NCBI GenBank assembly: GCA_018806915.1
Contig: JAGKQI010000091.1
Span: 2,232,001-2,296,000 of the forward strand
DNA from: Phytophthora colocasiae
Lineage: Eukaryota; Oomycota; Peronosporomycetes; Peronosporales; Peronosporaceae
Length of the DNA stretch: 64,000 nt
Direction of reading: 5' to 3'
The position numbers and the translations under genes were made by a program. Below, piece after piece: positions 19,498 through 29,650 of this stretch. Under the pieces are notes generated by a model, which was not told where the DNA came from, did no database searches, and saw only the letters and a program-made list of their open reading frames with translations. The first letter of the stretch is position 1; each line of letters begins with the position of its first letter.

Positions 19498-21117
19498 CTA
19501 AGCCGAGGGGCAATCCACGAAAGCCGACGACTGATCGGTGGATCGAGTCTTGCAGAAACGGCAGACGTTGTCAATGCAGCCCACGCCGCCGTTCGCGCAC
19601 GACGTATCCGTGATGATGTTGATACCGACTGCAGCGTCACCATCCGACACGGTCTGAGTGCACGATCCGCTCGAAGCTGTGGTAGCGGTGGTGGGCGCGT
19701 CAGTAGGCGCGTCAGTGGGAGCCTCGGTCGGGGCCTCAGTGGGAGCGTCCGTCGGAGCGTCCGTGGTAGTGACCCCTCCCGTGGAGTACCCGGTGATTGA
19801 CGTGCAGTCCGGGAAAGCCGTGGATTGGATTGTGGTGATCACCTTGCAGAATCGGCAAAGGTTATCGATGCATCCCGCACCGCCGTTCGCGCAGGTGGCG
19901 TCCGTGACGATGTTGATGCCGACCGATGCGTCACCGGCCGAGACAACCTGAGAGCACGTGGGTTGAGCAACCGGTGCTGGAGTAGGCGCAACGGTGTTGA
20001 TAGGGGCGACGGTGGGGGTGTCCGTGGGTGCATCAGTGGGTGCTTGTGTTGGTGCTGCAGTGTTAGTGACAGCCGTACCCTGAACCGTGCCACAGTCCGT
20101 GAAAGCCTTGGACTGCTCCGTGTACACGAGTCTGCAGTAGCGGCAGACGTCAGTGACGCAGCCGATGCCGCCAGTGGCACAGGTGGCGTCTGTGACGAGG
20201 TTGATACCAACGCGGACGTCTCCGTCAGAAGCAACGAGCTGGCACGCGTTGGTGGCGGATGGCGCCTCCGTAGGGAGTTCGGTCGGCGCATCGGTCGGGG
20301 CTACAATCGGGGTGTCAGTCGGAGCGGTCGCGGGGGTGCTCGTGGTGACGGCGGCGCCTGCAATGGAGTTGCAGTCTGCGAACGCGGCCGATTGAACGGT
20401 GGTGGTGACCCTGCAGAAACGACAGACGTTGTCAATGCAACCAACGCCACCACTTGCGCAGGAGGCGTCCGTGACGATATTGATACCGACCGAGGCATCG
20501 CCGTCAGAAACCACCAGTGAGCAAGATGAGGCACCGGCAGCCGGCGCCTTGGTGGCGGTCGTATCCGTGACAACTAGGGTCGGTGCAGTAGTCGGCGCAG
20601 CAGTGATTGGTGTGCCGTCGGTGATGATTGTAGTGGCGTGAAAGTCTGCACAGCCGACGAAGGCAGTGGATTCCGGCGTCTCCTTGACCTTGCAGAATCG
20701 ACAGTGGTCGCTGAAGCAACCGAGGCCTCCGTAGAGACAGTCGTTGTCGACGATGGCCGCGATGCCGACTGCAGCGTCACCTTCGGATATTTCGCACGGA
20801 CCAGTGGTCACCGTCGGAGCCGCCATGGCTCCAAAGCTGGCTCCGAAAGACGAGCAGCTCTCGAACTGCGTGGATTTGGGCGTGTCGATGAGCTTACAGT
20901 AGCGGCAGTGGTCATTATAGCATCCGAGTCCGCCGTTGGCACAGCCGGAGTCGTTGACGACGCGCACACCGACGCTCTTGTCGCCATCGGAGACCTCGCA
21001 TGCGACGGTGGTGGCATCTTGAAGGGAAGTGGCGAGGGGCAGTGCAGCCAAACTCAGAGCGACTAGAGCGACTGCCTGGACGTAGGCTCTGGTGGAAGCG
21101 CTGCGAGAATACACCAT
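19498..21117 (-). CDS. Secreted Cys-rich repeat protein, six modules (left copy of an inverted duplication)
   Basis: 539 aa from the ATG at 21117 (MVYSRSAS). A longer frame begins 27 codons upstream, but I prefer the internal ATG: it puts the hydrophobic signal (VALVALSLAALPLATS) at the N-terminus and aligns with the MVYS start of the partial paralogue at 529. Six six-cysteine modules follow. The first two are close together with DHCRYC/DHCRFC. The other four (CRFC/CRYC) are spaced by Thr/Pro/Ala linkers with APTDAPTEAP repeats. The protein ends just after the last module (FVDCPSA), with no acidic tail. It is nearly identical to the gene at 44066-45721; the visible length differences are two short linker expansions there (+4 and +8 residues). 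Probably extracellular; function unknown. Confidence 0.88.
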   Translation of the reverse strand: MVYSRSASTRAYVQAVALVALSLAALPLATSLQDATTVACEVSDGDKSVGVRVVNDSGCANGGLGCYNDHCRYCKLIDTPKSTQFESCSSFGASFGAMAAPTVTTGPCEISEGDAAVGIAAIVDNDCLYGGLGCFSDHCRFCKVKETPESTAFVGCADFHATTIITDGTPITAAPTTAPTLVVTDTTATKAPAAGASSCSLVVSDGDASVGINIVTDASCASGGVGCIDNVCRFCRVTTTVQSAAFADCNSIAGAAVTTSTPATAPTDTPIVAPTDAPTELPTEAPSATNACQLVASDGDVRVGINLVTDATCATGGIGCVTDVCRYCRLVYTEQSKAFTDCGTVQGTAVTNTAAPTQAPTDAPTDTPTVAPINTVAPTPAPVAQPTCSQVVSAGDASVGINIVTDATCANGGAGCIDNLCRFCKVITTIQSTAFPDCTSITGYSTGGVTTTDAPTDAPTEAPTEAPTDAPTDAPTTATTASSGSCTQTVSDGDAAVGINIITDTSCANGGVGCIDNVCRFCKTRSTDQSSAFVDCPSA

Positions 21118-21196
21118 GGTTGACGGTGGTGAAAGAGTAGCGGGAGCTGGGGAAGGTGGTTGGTTGTGTGTCCAGGTGATGTCTGGCCGACGATGC

Positions 21197-21211
21197 AAGT
21201 TGAGGAATGAC
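21197..21211 (-). promoter_or_regulatory. Initiator-like core promoter motif
   Basis: Minus strand reads GTCATTCCTCAACTT, 80 bp upstream of the chosen ATG at 21117, and fits TCATTYYNCAWTTT closely. It also supports MVYS as the start, because the 27-codon upstream extension would begin inside this motif (ATG at 21198). Confidence 0.55.
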
Positions 21212-21290
21212 TCGAGAACTGGAGAAGTTGGTGGTCACTGAACAGGTTCATACATGTAGATATACGATGTGGTGTGCAGATCTCATGCAC

Positions 21291-21305
21291 AAAAATGGAG
21301 AATGC
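21291..21305 (-). promoter_or_regulatory. Second initiator/FPR-like motif
   Basis: Minus strand reads GCATTCTCCATTTTT, an even better fit to the combined initiator plus flanking-promoter-region consensus of Phytophthora. It lies about 175 bp upstream of the ATG and just inside the duplicated segment. Which of the two motifs is used cannot be told from sequence. Confidence 0.4.
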
Positions 21306-21323
21306 GTTGTGTATTTTGAGACC

Positions 21324-22081
21324 TCTCGATGGGCGTCGCGCTTGCGCGATCTCATCTCTCGGTCAAGCTTGACAACCATATCAATGTCCACGACTTCCCC
21401 GATGATGTCGTTGCAGATCAGGACGTTAGTGCTCTTGTTATCGGCGCGTTCGTTTGGAACAACGAGAGCTACCCGATCCATGCGATCGAATAGGTCACTG
21501 TGGTGAGGCTCAGCTTGAGGCGATTCATCAGCAGCAACAGCGTACGGAGAAGGTGCTTGGATGGGTAATGCGTCCCTACCGGATGCCCCGGGACGTGAAC
21601 GGGAGGCTGATCTCGCACGACCATCTCCGGTACGTTGAGAAAAGTTTTCCCGATCCGCGTAGGAAAGAACTCCATTGGTCCCTTGGACAGCTTTTCAAGC
21701 AAGGGTTGCCACACCACGTGGTTGGGATCTGTTTTGAGATCACTTCGGGGCGAACACCTTATCGTTGACAATGGTTCAAACATCTTGTATGGAGAGGGCA
21801 ACCGCGCCTTCCTAAAACTCGAGGACATTCTGCAGGAAGAGCGCCTGTACCGCGCCACCAGTAGCCTTCACCACAACTGGGAGAATGGGACTCTCCATGC
21901 AGAGGTCACGACCGACCCCATGCGGTGCATCACAGGCCGCATGTGACTGGGGTTTTCTACGATCCTCCACGTCCTAATGGAGCAGGACGTTCTACACTGT
22001 GGATCAACGTCAGCATTCAACCACAACATGACTTGACCCAATTTCATCCTGAAGGTTGGCCATTCCAAGGACATCCTCCCG
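21324..22081. other. Unassigned spacer, probably decayed element
   Basis: No gene recognised. A minus-strand frame at about 21324-21481 reads like protein (RVALVVPNERADN...NDIIGEVVDIDMVVKLD) but is short and has no family I can name. Overlapping frames on both strands around 21.45-21.95 kb are equally uncertain. It may be a retroelement remnant. Confidence 0.35.
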
Positions 22082-22198
22082 GAGGGCTCCGAAAATAAAA
22101 TACTCAGTATACGGAGATCAATGTCAACACAGTAATAACTAGTGCAATATCAAGCAAAACAATAATCCGCAATACCGCAATTTGCACTGTATTGTTAG

Positions 22199-23130
22199 TG
22201 TAATATGCCTGACTTGCAGAAGGGCGCGGATCTGGGATCTACCGTCCCACAGCAGCCAAGGCATGGAAGAATCCTACCAGTGACTTCGAAGTGGCTCGCT
22301 GGAGCACCAATGAGAGAGACGCTCGCGAACATGCAGGCAGACAGGCCTACGTTGAAGCTACGACTGACTGGGATGCCAGACGAACGCAATGGCGGACTGG
22401 ACAGTCAGTCTCGAATCGACCGGGTGGGAAGCAGTTGCGAATTGACCAAGTAGGAAGGAGTCGCGAGACACACTCCAAACGACGAACGACCAGTGAAGTG
22501 TAGCTGAAGGTGGAGACAACCACAAGTGGAACCTGAGGGAACTGCTTACAAACGACGAACGAAGCCAGTGGCTAAGAGCTACTGAAGGTTGAGACAACAA
22601 CGAGTGGCGTCCAACGGGACCGCTCTAAACGACGAACGAAGTGGAGACAACCACGAGTGGAGTCCGAGGACCCGCTCTAAACGACGAACGAAGTCAGTAG
22701 CGAGCGAGCTGCTGCATAGCTGAGCGACCAGGCGGATCAGTAGAACTAGTTGGGTTCTCAGGCGGTGGCGTCTGTGGCAGCCAATAGCGGACAACGGTTC
22801 GATTGGTACGGCCCGAAGCAGGTGTCACGGGACTGAGGGACAACCAGGGAAGCTGTATACGTTTACGTCTGAAAGCGCAGGCACGAACGAAAGAGACGAA
22901 CGAAAGAGACGAACGAAAGAGACGAGCGTAGTGTATATTCACATACGTTAATATAAGTAGGCAAGTTCTTCGTTGACGAACGACGAACGAGCCGGCGCGG
23001 TGAACCGAGCCAGGAGACGACCAGTTGACGTTGAAGAGTGTCCTTCGACACCCGATCCTTGGGCACACCACCCAGCGCAGCACACGAGCGACGACCCACT
23101 GACTGGCAGTGAGAGAATAAACCTGTTACA
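22199..23130 (+). repeat. 5' LTR (932 bp)
   Basis: Begins TGTAATATGCC and ends CCTGTTACA. It contains three tandem 13-bp units (GAACGAAAGAGAC, about 22886-22924) and GAGAATAAACC near the 3' end, a likely polyadenylation signal (AATAAA) region. Compared by eye with the 3' LTR, I find one extra T here near 22588. Confidence 0.93.
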
Positions 23131-23186
23131 TGGTTGTCATACAGGTGCCTTCTCTTATTGTCTCACGTCAGCCGAAACGCACGAGG

Positions 23187-25567
23187 ATGCCAACTAAAAC
23201 GCGAGAGACAGCACGGACACGAGTCACGAGGAAGAAAGCGACGCGATCGCAAAGCTCGAGAAGAGGACAGTCTCGACGCCGTGATGAGGCTATTAATGAA
23301 GGTGCCGTAGGCGACCGGAACAGTAGTGACGAAGCGACGATCAGTCCTGATGAGTACGAAGACAAACGTGCTGTACCCGCAGAAGAAGAAGAAGAGTCAG
23401 CCGTCATGACAAGGAGCCAAGCACGAAAGGAGTGGGAGGAAGCAGAGCGCTTCTTGGCTACAGCTGCCGCCTCGGGAGACGGACAGACAACATTTAGCAG
23501 TGGACAAGAACTCATTAGCGCTGTACTGGGAGAACTCCCGATGCACCCGGAAGACGAGCAGTCACGAGTGGCTGGACTGGATGCCGCTCCAGGCGCTGAA
23601 ACCGCTAACGATGTGGCCGATGCACACGATGACGATGAGCCAGTACGAGGAAATGCGCCACATGCAGCCGAGGATGACCCTGATGACGATGTTCCCGTAC
23701 ATCCACCCTCAGAAATGGAAACCATAGCGACAGCACTTCAAGAGCTCCGTGAAGAAGTTCGGCAGCTACGGTTGAGGCGTGAATCTGGACCTAGGCAGTC
23801 TGCAGAGAACGAAGATCGTGATCGGCAGGTGCATCGACCCCTTCAGCAGAATGTACGGCGAGATTATGACGAAGATGCACGACGAGTGAACCGACGTAGG
23901 TCACAAGGGCGGGAACGAAGAGAGAGATCGCAAGGCCGGCGAGAGGTGCCTCCAAGACGACAACCGGAACGACAACGACGAGAACAACCGGGAGGTGACG
24001 GGCAACCCTCCTCCTCCAGCAGTGAAAGCGACTCCGATGATCACGGAAGACGCGACGCCGGACGAAGACAACGGCGACGAAGCAGCTCTGAAGACAGTTC
24101 CACTGACGAATCAGAAAGAGACGCACGGATTGAACAGCGCCGGGAACGTCACGAGCAACGAGAACCGCGAGGGGGAAGACGACGAGACCAACGCGGATCA
24201 CCACGACGCGAGCGACGCCGAGAGCGTCATGAAGCACGTGGGCGACGAAGAGGTAATGTCAAGGATCTGGAACTGCCAACGTTCACCCCTACGACTGGAG
24301 CGACGGTATCACTTGGACGGACCGCATCGATTTGGCGTTGCAGGGCGCTAAGGAATCAGGACGTGGAGAGTGGAGTGATCATGCGCTTTACTTTATCCTG
24401 GGGAACAAGCTCATGGGCGAAGCCGCAAGTTGGTGGGTAGACTTCAATCGCAGACTGACAGACAATCAACGCACGTGGACACATCTGAAGCAGGCTCTAT
24501 TACGGCGGTATGGACCGAAGGAGGATATCTCACTAGCGGAATATCGAGTGAACACCAGGTCAAGAGGTGCGAAGGAATCACATGCTGATTACGCAGCCGC
24601 TCTACGGAAAGCAGCAGGACGAAGCCGTGTAAGTGAACGCGTATTGATGGCACAATTCTACCGCGGCATGGACAAAACTACGCGTCAGTTGGTGAAGCAG
24701 CAGGAACCAGAAAATCTGGAAGAAGCGGTGATCAAAGCAACGGAAATCGATGACCCGATGGAAAACCTTTCGCAACTGGCACCAACTGGACAAACGACGA
24801 CGACGGCGACGACTGAAACGGCAGCCACGGATGGTATCGCGGCGAGGACGGTGACTTTGCCAGGCGTGGGTAGTGTGTATGTCCCGGTATCTGGTACCGT
24901 AGAAGGAATCAAAAATTACGCAGCTGTGGATCCAGATGGCCTCGTCCTCTATACGAATCCGAAAGGGGCGTGGAACATCATAACCGGGAAGTACGAGTTG
25001 CCGGCAGGAAGGAAGTGGAATTCGCGATACTGGGCAGAGCCTACGGTTCAGAAACGTACGAAAGCGAGGAAGGCGGACAACCGGCGCGACGAACGGAAGC
25101 AGCGAGCGCGGCGAGACGTAGAATCTTCGGACGACGAGGAACGGGACACGCAGTCTCGCAAAGCGAGCAAGCAACGGCGTACGACGGACACCAGCGAGGA
25201 GGAGTACGAGCTGAAGTCCCGGAAGAAAGCAAAACCGAAGCGTACAGTGCATTCTAGTGACGAAGAAGGAGATGCGAAGCCCCAGAAGAAGTTGAAGGCG
25301 GCAGTACGGCAAGTGTTAGCAGAAGAAGGCCAGAAACAACGAACCTCGAAGAAGTCGCCACCGAGCGAGACCAGTTGTCGGATCTGTGGGCAGAGCGGTC
25401 ATTGGGCTGCATACTGCACCGTCGGACCAAAGTGTTTTGCGTGTAGCAAGCATGGGCACATGGCGCGAGACTGTCCAGACCCCAAAGCCAAGGCCAGGAA
25501 TGACGAGTACATGGCTAAGCGGAAGGAGGCACTAAAGTCAGCGGAAAACGGGAACGGGACGTCGTAG
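23187..25567 (+). pseudogene. gag: Retrotransposon gag, interrupted by a one-base frameshift
   Basis: The first plausible ATG is at 23187 (MPTKTRETART). The N-terminal part is long, acidic and then very Arg/Ser/Glu-rich (about 23600-24240). The frame is lost at about 24290: the capsid-like part (GITWTDRIDLALQGAK..., GEAASWW, YGPKEDISLAEYRV, Retrotrans_gag type) continues in the -1 frame to the TAG at 25567. The C-terminus has two CCHC zinc knuckles (CRICGQSGHWAAYC and CFACSKHGHMARDC) preceded by a Lys/Arg/Ser-rich stretch. The break falls at CCT|ACGAC, and one missing T would explain it. It does not match a standard -1 slippery heptamer, so I read it as a mutation rather than programmed shifting. 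Confidence 0.8.
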
Positions 25568-25569
25568 GG

Positions 25570-28500
25570 GGAGTACGATGTCCGAGAAATGCCCGGGATC
25601 CCCAGCAAGTGGCAGACGTGAACAGGAAAGCAACGACGACCGCAATCACGGACACCATAAGCCTACCGAGCACCGAGTCGTGTATGGACGAGCGAACGAA
25701 GAATGACGAGGAGCATGAACGGAAGAAGTGCAAGATGAATGATGGCACGATGACAAACAATGAATTGACGGGCGACCAGACGACCCGAAAATGGTCGACA
25801 CTGAATGAGGATGACAAGACACCGGTCAAGAAAGTGACGAACGAACTACTGAAGGACGCGACAGAAGAGGATGTCGAGCGATCTGCCCGATATGTGTCGA
25901 CTACGCGCCCGACAATGGTAGCTGTGCGATACCTACGTGCCAATCGTGAAGATGAAGAACGAGAATGGAGTGCCAACACCGCCAACAGTAACGTTTGTGA
26001 GGACGGAACTGGAGGGGGCGAGCACAAAAGGAGAACTGGAGGGGGCGCGAAAGAGCGTTCTGATGGCGACGGAGTTACGAGTGACCCGAATGACGAGAAG
26101 ACTAACACGGGTGTAGTGACGGCACCAGATACGGGCGTGGCGACGGAGGTGAACTCGAGTAACAGTACTGATGAACAGAATGAACACATGAGGAGTGGCC
26201 AGTCGTTGACGAGTGGTAGTACGGAAGTCACTAGCGCAGTGAATGATCCGGCGCAAGGTCTGGACGTCGCTAGTCTCCGGAAGGCACGAAAAACCGCAAG
26301 GAAGATCGCTAAACGACGGAAAGCGAAGGCACGATTGGCTCGGCAACGACGCGATAAACAAGAAGTTGAAGCCGAACGAACAGTTGTAGCAGCGGCGCTA
26401 AACAGTAAGAGGCGTGAAGAAGCGAATGCAGCATGGGAAGCGTTCGAATTACGCAAACAACGACGGCAATTGGAAGGCGAAGACCTCACAGAAAGAAACG
26501 TGCGATCTCTGGACACTGCACGTGTAAGTTTAGTGAAACAACGACGGTCAACACAAGTACCTACCAGTGAACGGCGTGAAGATCTGGTGGAATACGTTGG
26601 AGCCGACGATGGACTGCCGACAGCTTTAATGAACGTGAATGGCGAATTTCGGCAAGTGAAGCTCGATAGTGGTGCGCGATACACCGTGGCAGGCACAGAC
26701 TGGATGAAGTACGGTGATCGAGTATCTAACGAAGCTCTCGTTGATTACGTAGAAGGCATTGGAGGATTTCTGCTGGATGTTATTGGTGTGTGGCGGTTTA
26801 CCTTCAAAACGGTGTTCGACGAAGAATTAACGACCGATGCATGCATTATTGCTGGCTGTGGAAACGAATTCCTACTGGGAGTGGATTTCATGCAAGCACG
26901 AGGGGCAACTATGGACTTTCAGCGACAAGAAGTACGATATGCCGAAGGAGAACGAACAGTGGTAATTCCGTTCAAAACTCATGATGGCGACGGAGCCGGT
27001 AGAGTTGCAACAGTAAGGATGATTAGTCGCACGGAGATCGCTGGGAATACGGTGATGCCAGTGGAGGTAGCCGTTCCTGCTGAGAATGGTGAACGAGGTG
27101 TGTTCCTACCGACGAAGCACATTGGATCGGTACTGTTAGCCGCGACGGTGACAACCGCGAGAAATGGAAGGGCGTGGATACCCGCTATCAATACGAATGC
27201 CAAGTCCGCGAAGATCCCAAACAAGAAACAGCTCGGAACGTGGATACCCGTTGACGATGATGTAGAGATCCTCACGATGAATGGGCAACTAGATACGGAA
27301 CGAGTAGAAAACTGGCTGAGCGAACTTGGAGACTGTGAGACGCCACTCCTGAATGAGAACGAAGTGGATATTGGCAGCGATGACCCGAAGTCGAAAGAGT
27401 TGGTTTTGAAGTTATTACGGGCTTACCGATCATTGATGACGAACACTAGTGAGTGCCCACCTGCAACGACGTTAGATGTTCACCATCACATTGACACAGG
27501 GACAGCTTCACCAATTATGCTCAAACGAAGACGCCAGGCACAAACGGATGACGGTATCATTGACGACAACGTAGAAAAGATGCTGAAGGCTGGCGTAATT
27601 GAAGAAGGCAATGGCGGATGGGGATTCCCAGTGGTTCTGGTACGGAAGAAGGACGGAGAAGTACGTTTTTGTGTCGATTACAGAGCTCTCAACAAGATCA
27701 CTAAGAAGGATGTTTACCCTCTTCCGCGAATTGACGAAACTTTGGAGGCATTAGGTGGTGCCTTGTTGTTCACAACGTTGGATCTTCGAGCAGGGTATTG
27801 GCAGATCCTAGTAGCACCTGAAGATCGTGACAAGACAGCTTTCACCACTAAGAGAGGGCTGTACCGGTTTGTACGAATGCCCTTCGGATTAACGAATGCA
27901 CCATCGACATTTCAACGACTAATGAATGGAGTGTTAAGGGGCCTCACTTGGTCTACTTGTTTGGTGTATCTAGACGACATCGTAGTTTTTACGCGAGGTG
28001 GCATCGAGCGACACATTGTAGAATTAGCTGCGGTGTTAGAACGGTTGGAGAGAGCGGGGCTTACACTCAAACTGAAGAAGTGCAAATTCGCGACCCAAAC
28101 AATGGAGTACTTGGGCCACGAACTCAGCAGCGACGGAGTTAGACCATTGGACCGGTTAGTTTCTGCGGTACGAGACTTCCCGACGCCTAGCGATGCTGTA
28201 GAAGCGAAGAGGTTTGCTCACTTGGCTGGTTATTATCGACGATTCGTTAGTGGATTTGGTACGATCATGGCGCCTATCACGAAGCTGTTACGGAAAAGCG
28301 TTGCCTGGGAATGGGGAGATGCACAGAAGACAGCTTTCGAACGCGTGAAGGACATATTAACTGCGAAGCCTCTGCTCATTTACTCAGACTTTCGGCTACC
28401 ATTTCGAGTAGTGACAGACGCGAGTAAGGTTGGATTGGGTGCATGTCTGATGCAGGATCAAGGTGAAGGTTGGCAACCAGTAGCGTTCGCCAGTAAAGTG

Positions 28501-28782
28501 AACAGTGAGACAGAAGGAAAGTACGGGATCACGGAGTTGGAATGTTTTGCTGTCGTGTGGGCCATTAAGCTCTTCAGGCCTTACCTGTATGGACGCAAGT
28601 TCGAGATCATCACGGATCATGCTGCGTTAAAATGGCTGATGACGAGTCCACACTTAACTGGAAAACTGCATCGATGGGCACTTACCTTGCAAGAATTTGA
28701 TTTCGAAGTGCACTATCGACCGGGCCCCACGAATGTGGTCGCCGATGCATTATCGAGGGCGCCAGTAGCAGCTACGGTATGA
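25570..28782 (+). CDS. pol: Retrotransposon pol: protease, reverse transcriptase, RNase H
   Basis: This frame has no ATG near its start and is open upstream into the end of gag, so expression as a -1 extension of Gag is likely. After a basic, low-complexity region comes the aspartic protease motif LDSGARYTVAG (near 26660). Reverse transcriptase runs from about 27500 (FCVDYRALNKIT, TTLDLRAGYWQI, VYLDDIVVFT at about 27966). RNase H follows (VVTDASKVGLGACLMQ near 28410, ITDHAALKWLM near 28615). The frame ends ...ADALSRAPVAATV, the usual end of the RT-RNase H block, at a TGA whose bases overlap an ATG (ATGA). Catalytic residues look intact. Confidence 0.9.
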   Translation, partial: GVRCPRNARDPQQVADVNRKATTTAITDTISLPSTESCMDERTKNDEEHERKKCKMNDGTMTNNELTGDQTTRKWSTLNEDDKTPVKKVTNELLKDATEEDVERSARYVSTTRPTMVAVRYLRANREDEEREWSANTANSNVCEDGTGGGEHKRRTGGGAKERSDGDGVTSDPNDEKTNTGVVTAPDTGVATEVNSSNSTDEQNEHMRSGQSLTSGSTEVTSAVNDPAQGLDVASLRKARKTARKIAKRRKAKARLARQRRDKQEVEAERTVVAAALNSKRREEANAAWEAFELRKQRRQLEGEDLTERNVRSLDTARVSLVKQRRSTQVPTSERREDLVEYVGADDGLPTALMNVNGEFRQVKLDSGARYTVAGTDWMKYGDRVSNEALVDYVEGIGGFLLDVIGVWRFTFKTVFDEELTTDACIIAGCGNEFLLGVDFMQARGATMDFQRQEVRYAEGERTVVIPFKTHDGDGAGRVATVRMISRTEIAGNTVMPVEVAVPAENGERGVFLPTKHIGSVLLAATVTTARNGRAWIPAINTNAKSAKIPNKKQLGTWIPVDDDVEILTMNGQLDTERVENWLSELGDCETPLLNENEVDIGSDDPKSKELVLKLLRAYRSLMTNTSECPPATTLDVHHHIDTGTASPIMLKRRRQAQTDDGIIDDNVEKMLKAGVIEEGNGGWGFPVVLVRKKDGEVRFCVDYRALNKITKKDVYPLPRIDETLEALGGALLFTTLDLRAGYWQILVAPEDRDKTAFTTKRGLYRFVRMPFGLTNAPSTFQRLMNGVLRGLTWSTCLVYLDDIVVFTRGGIERHIVELAAVLERLERAGLTLKLKKCKFATQTMEYLGHELSSDGVRPLDRLVSAVRDFPTPSDAVEAKRFAHLAGYYRRFVSGFGTIMAPITKLLRKSVAWEWGDAQKTAFERVKDILTAKPLLIYSDFRLPFRVVTDASKVGLGACLMQDQGEGWQPVAFASKVNSETEGKYGITELECFAVVWAIKLFRPYLYGRKFEIITDHAALKWLMTSPHLTGKLHRWALTLQEFDFEVHYRPGPTNVVADALSRAPVAATV

Positions 28783-29650
28783 GCAGCGATAGGAAGGCAA
28801 CGACGAGCGCGACGAGAGAAGCCATCACGAACGACCCAACGAACCGTCATGAACACGGGCGAGGTTACGCGGATGGAAGTTGCAACGCACGACGAACACA
28901 CGACGGGTGCTCTAGAACCGGTGACGAACGACCAGAGCAAGGAAGCGAGTACGCCGGACGAAGAAGTAAGCGCGGTAATCGAGCAATTAGTCAGCACGAT
29001 CGTGGATGCCACTGTGGAACCTCCGGGTTCAACAGAGCCAAAGCGTAACGAGGAAAGGAGACGTCGAGCAGGGCGACCAAAAGGCAAACGACCAGCGAAG
29101 TCCGCAACGAACAACGCTGAACGCCCGATGACGAGAGGTGAAAAACGTAGGAGAGAACAGGCGGCGATCAAAGAATCGTTGGTGTCGGACGAAGGGGAGC
29201 CTGACGCGAGAAAACCCGGCGACGGTAATGACGCAACTACCATAAGAACAGATGAAGTAGCCGTCACAATGATTCCAGCACCGGGACCGACGACGACTAT
29301 GGTAACTTCAGCAGTCAGACCGGCAACGAAGAGAGCATTAATGACGGGAGTGGCTGAAGTGACGGAACGTGCAACGGTGGGTTCAGCAGCGACGGACACG
29401 ACGGCACCAGCACCATTGGCAGTATCAACGGTGACGTCGAGATCAGCGACTACTACGAGAACGTCGGGAACACCATCAGCAACGACGGGAACCACTCCAG
29501 CCACGGAACCAACGGCGAATAGAGCGATAGCAGCAACGACGAGTGACAGCACCAATAGGAAACGGAAGCAACGAAAGACGGTGACTTGGGCCGACGGCAT
29601 GTCAAGTGGCGGTGATAAGTCAGGCGAAGTACGAACGGACCCAAAGACGA
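28783..29650 (+). other. Spacer between RNase H and integrase with a 278-codon open frame
   Basis: A frame at 28849-29685, in the same phase as pol, is open after the single TGA. It encodes a Thr/Ala/Arg-rich low-complexity sequence (TTMVTSAVRPATKRA..., then KRKQRKTVTWADG). No domain is recognised. In related elements this interval is a linker of Pol. Here it is cut off by a stop before it and a frame change to the integrase after it. Confidence 0.5.

Larger units (their letters stand above)
19498..21323 (-). repeat. Inverted duplication, left copy (partner 43860-45721)
   Basis: From the stop codon of the Cys-rich gene through its 5' flank to 21323 this segment matches 43860-45721 in inverted orientation. 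The match breaks abruptly at GTATTTTGAGACC (21323) on one side and just past the stop codon on the other. Differences I noticed are a few substitutions plus two in-frame linker indels, so the duplication looks young. Confidence 0.9.

Noticed and set aside
21117..21198. 27-codon N-terminal extension of the Cys-rich proteins (also 43985-44065)
   Set aside because: It would place the signal peptide internally, overlaps the initiator motif, and is not shared with the paralogue starting at 529.
22859..22930. CRISPR-like or satellite array in the LTR
   Set aside because: Only three 13-bp tandem units without spacers, repeated in both LTRs; a simple LTR-internal repeat in a eukaryote.
24281..24300. 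Programmed -1 frameshift inside gag
   Set aside because: The bases at the switch (ACCCCTACG) do not form an X-XXY-YYZ slippery heptamer and no pseudoknot is evident; a single-base loss is simpler.
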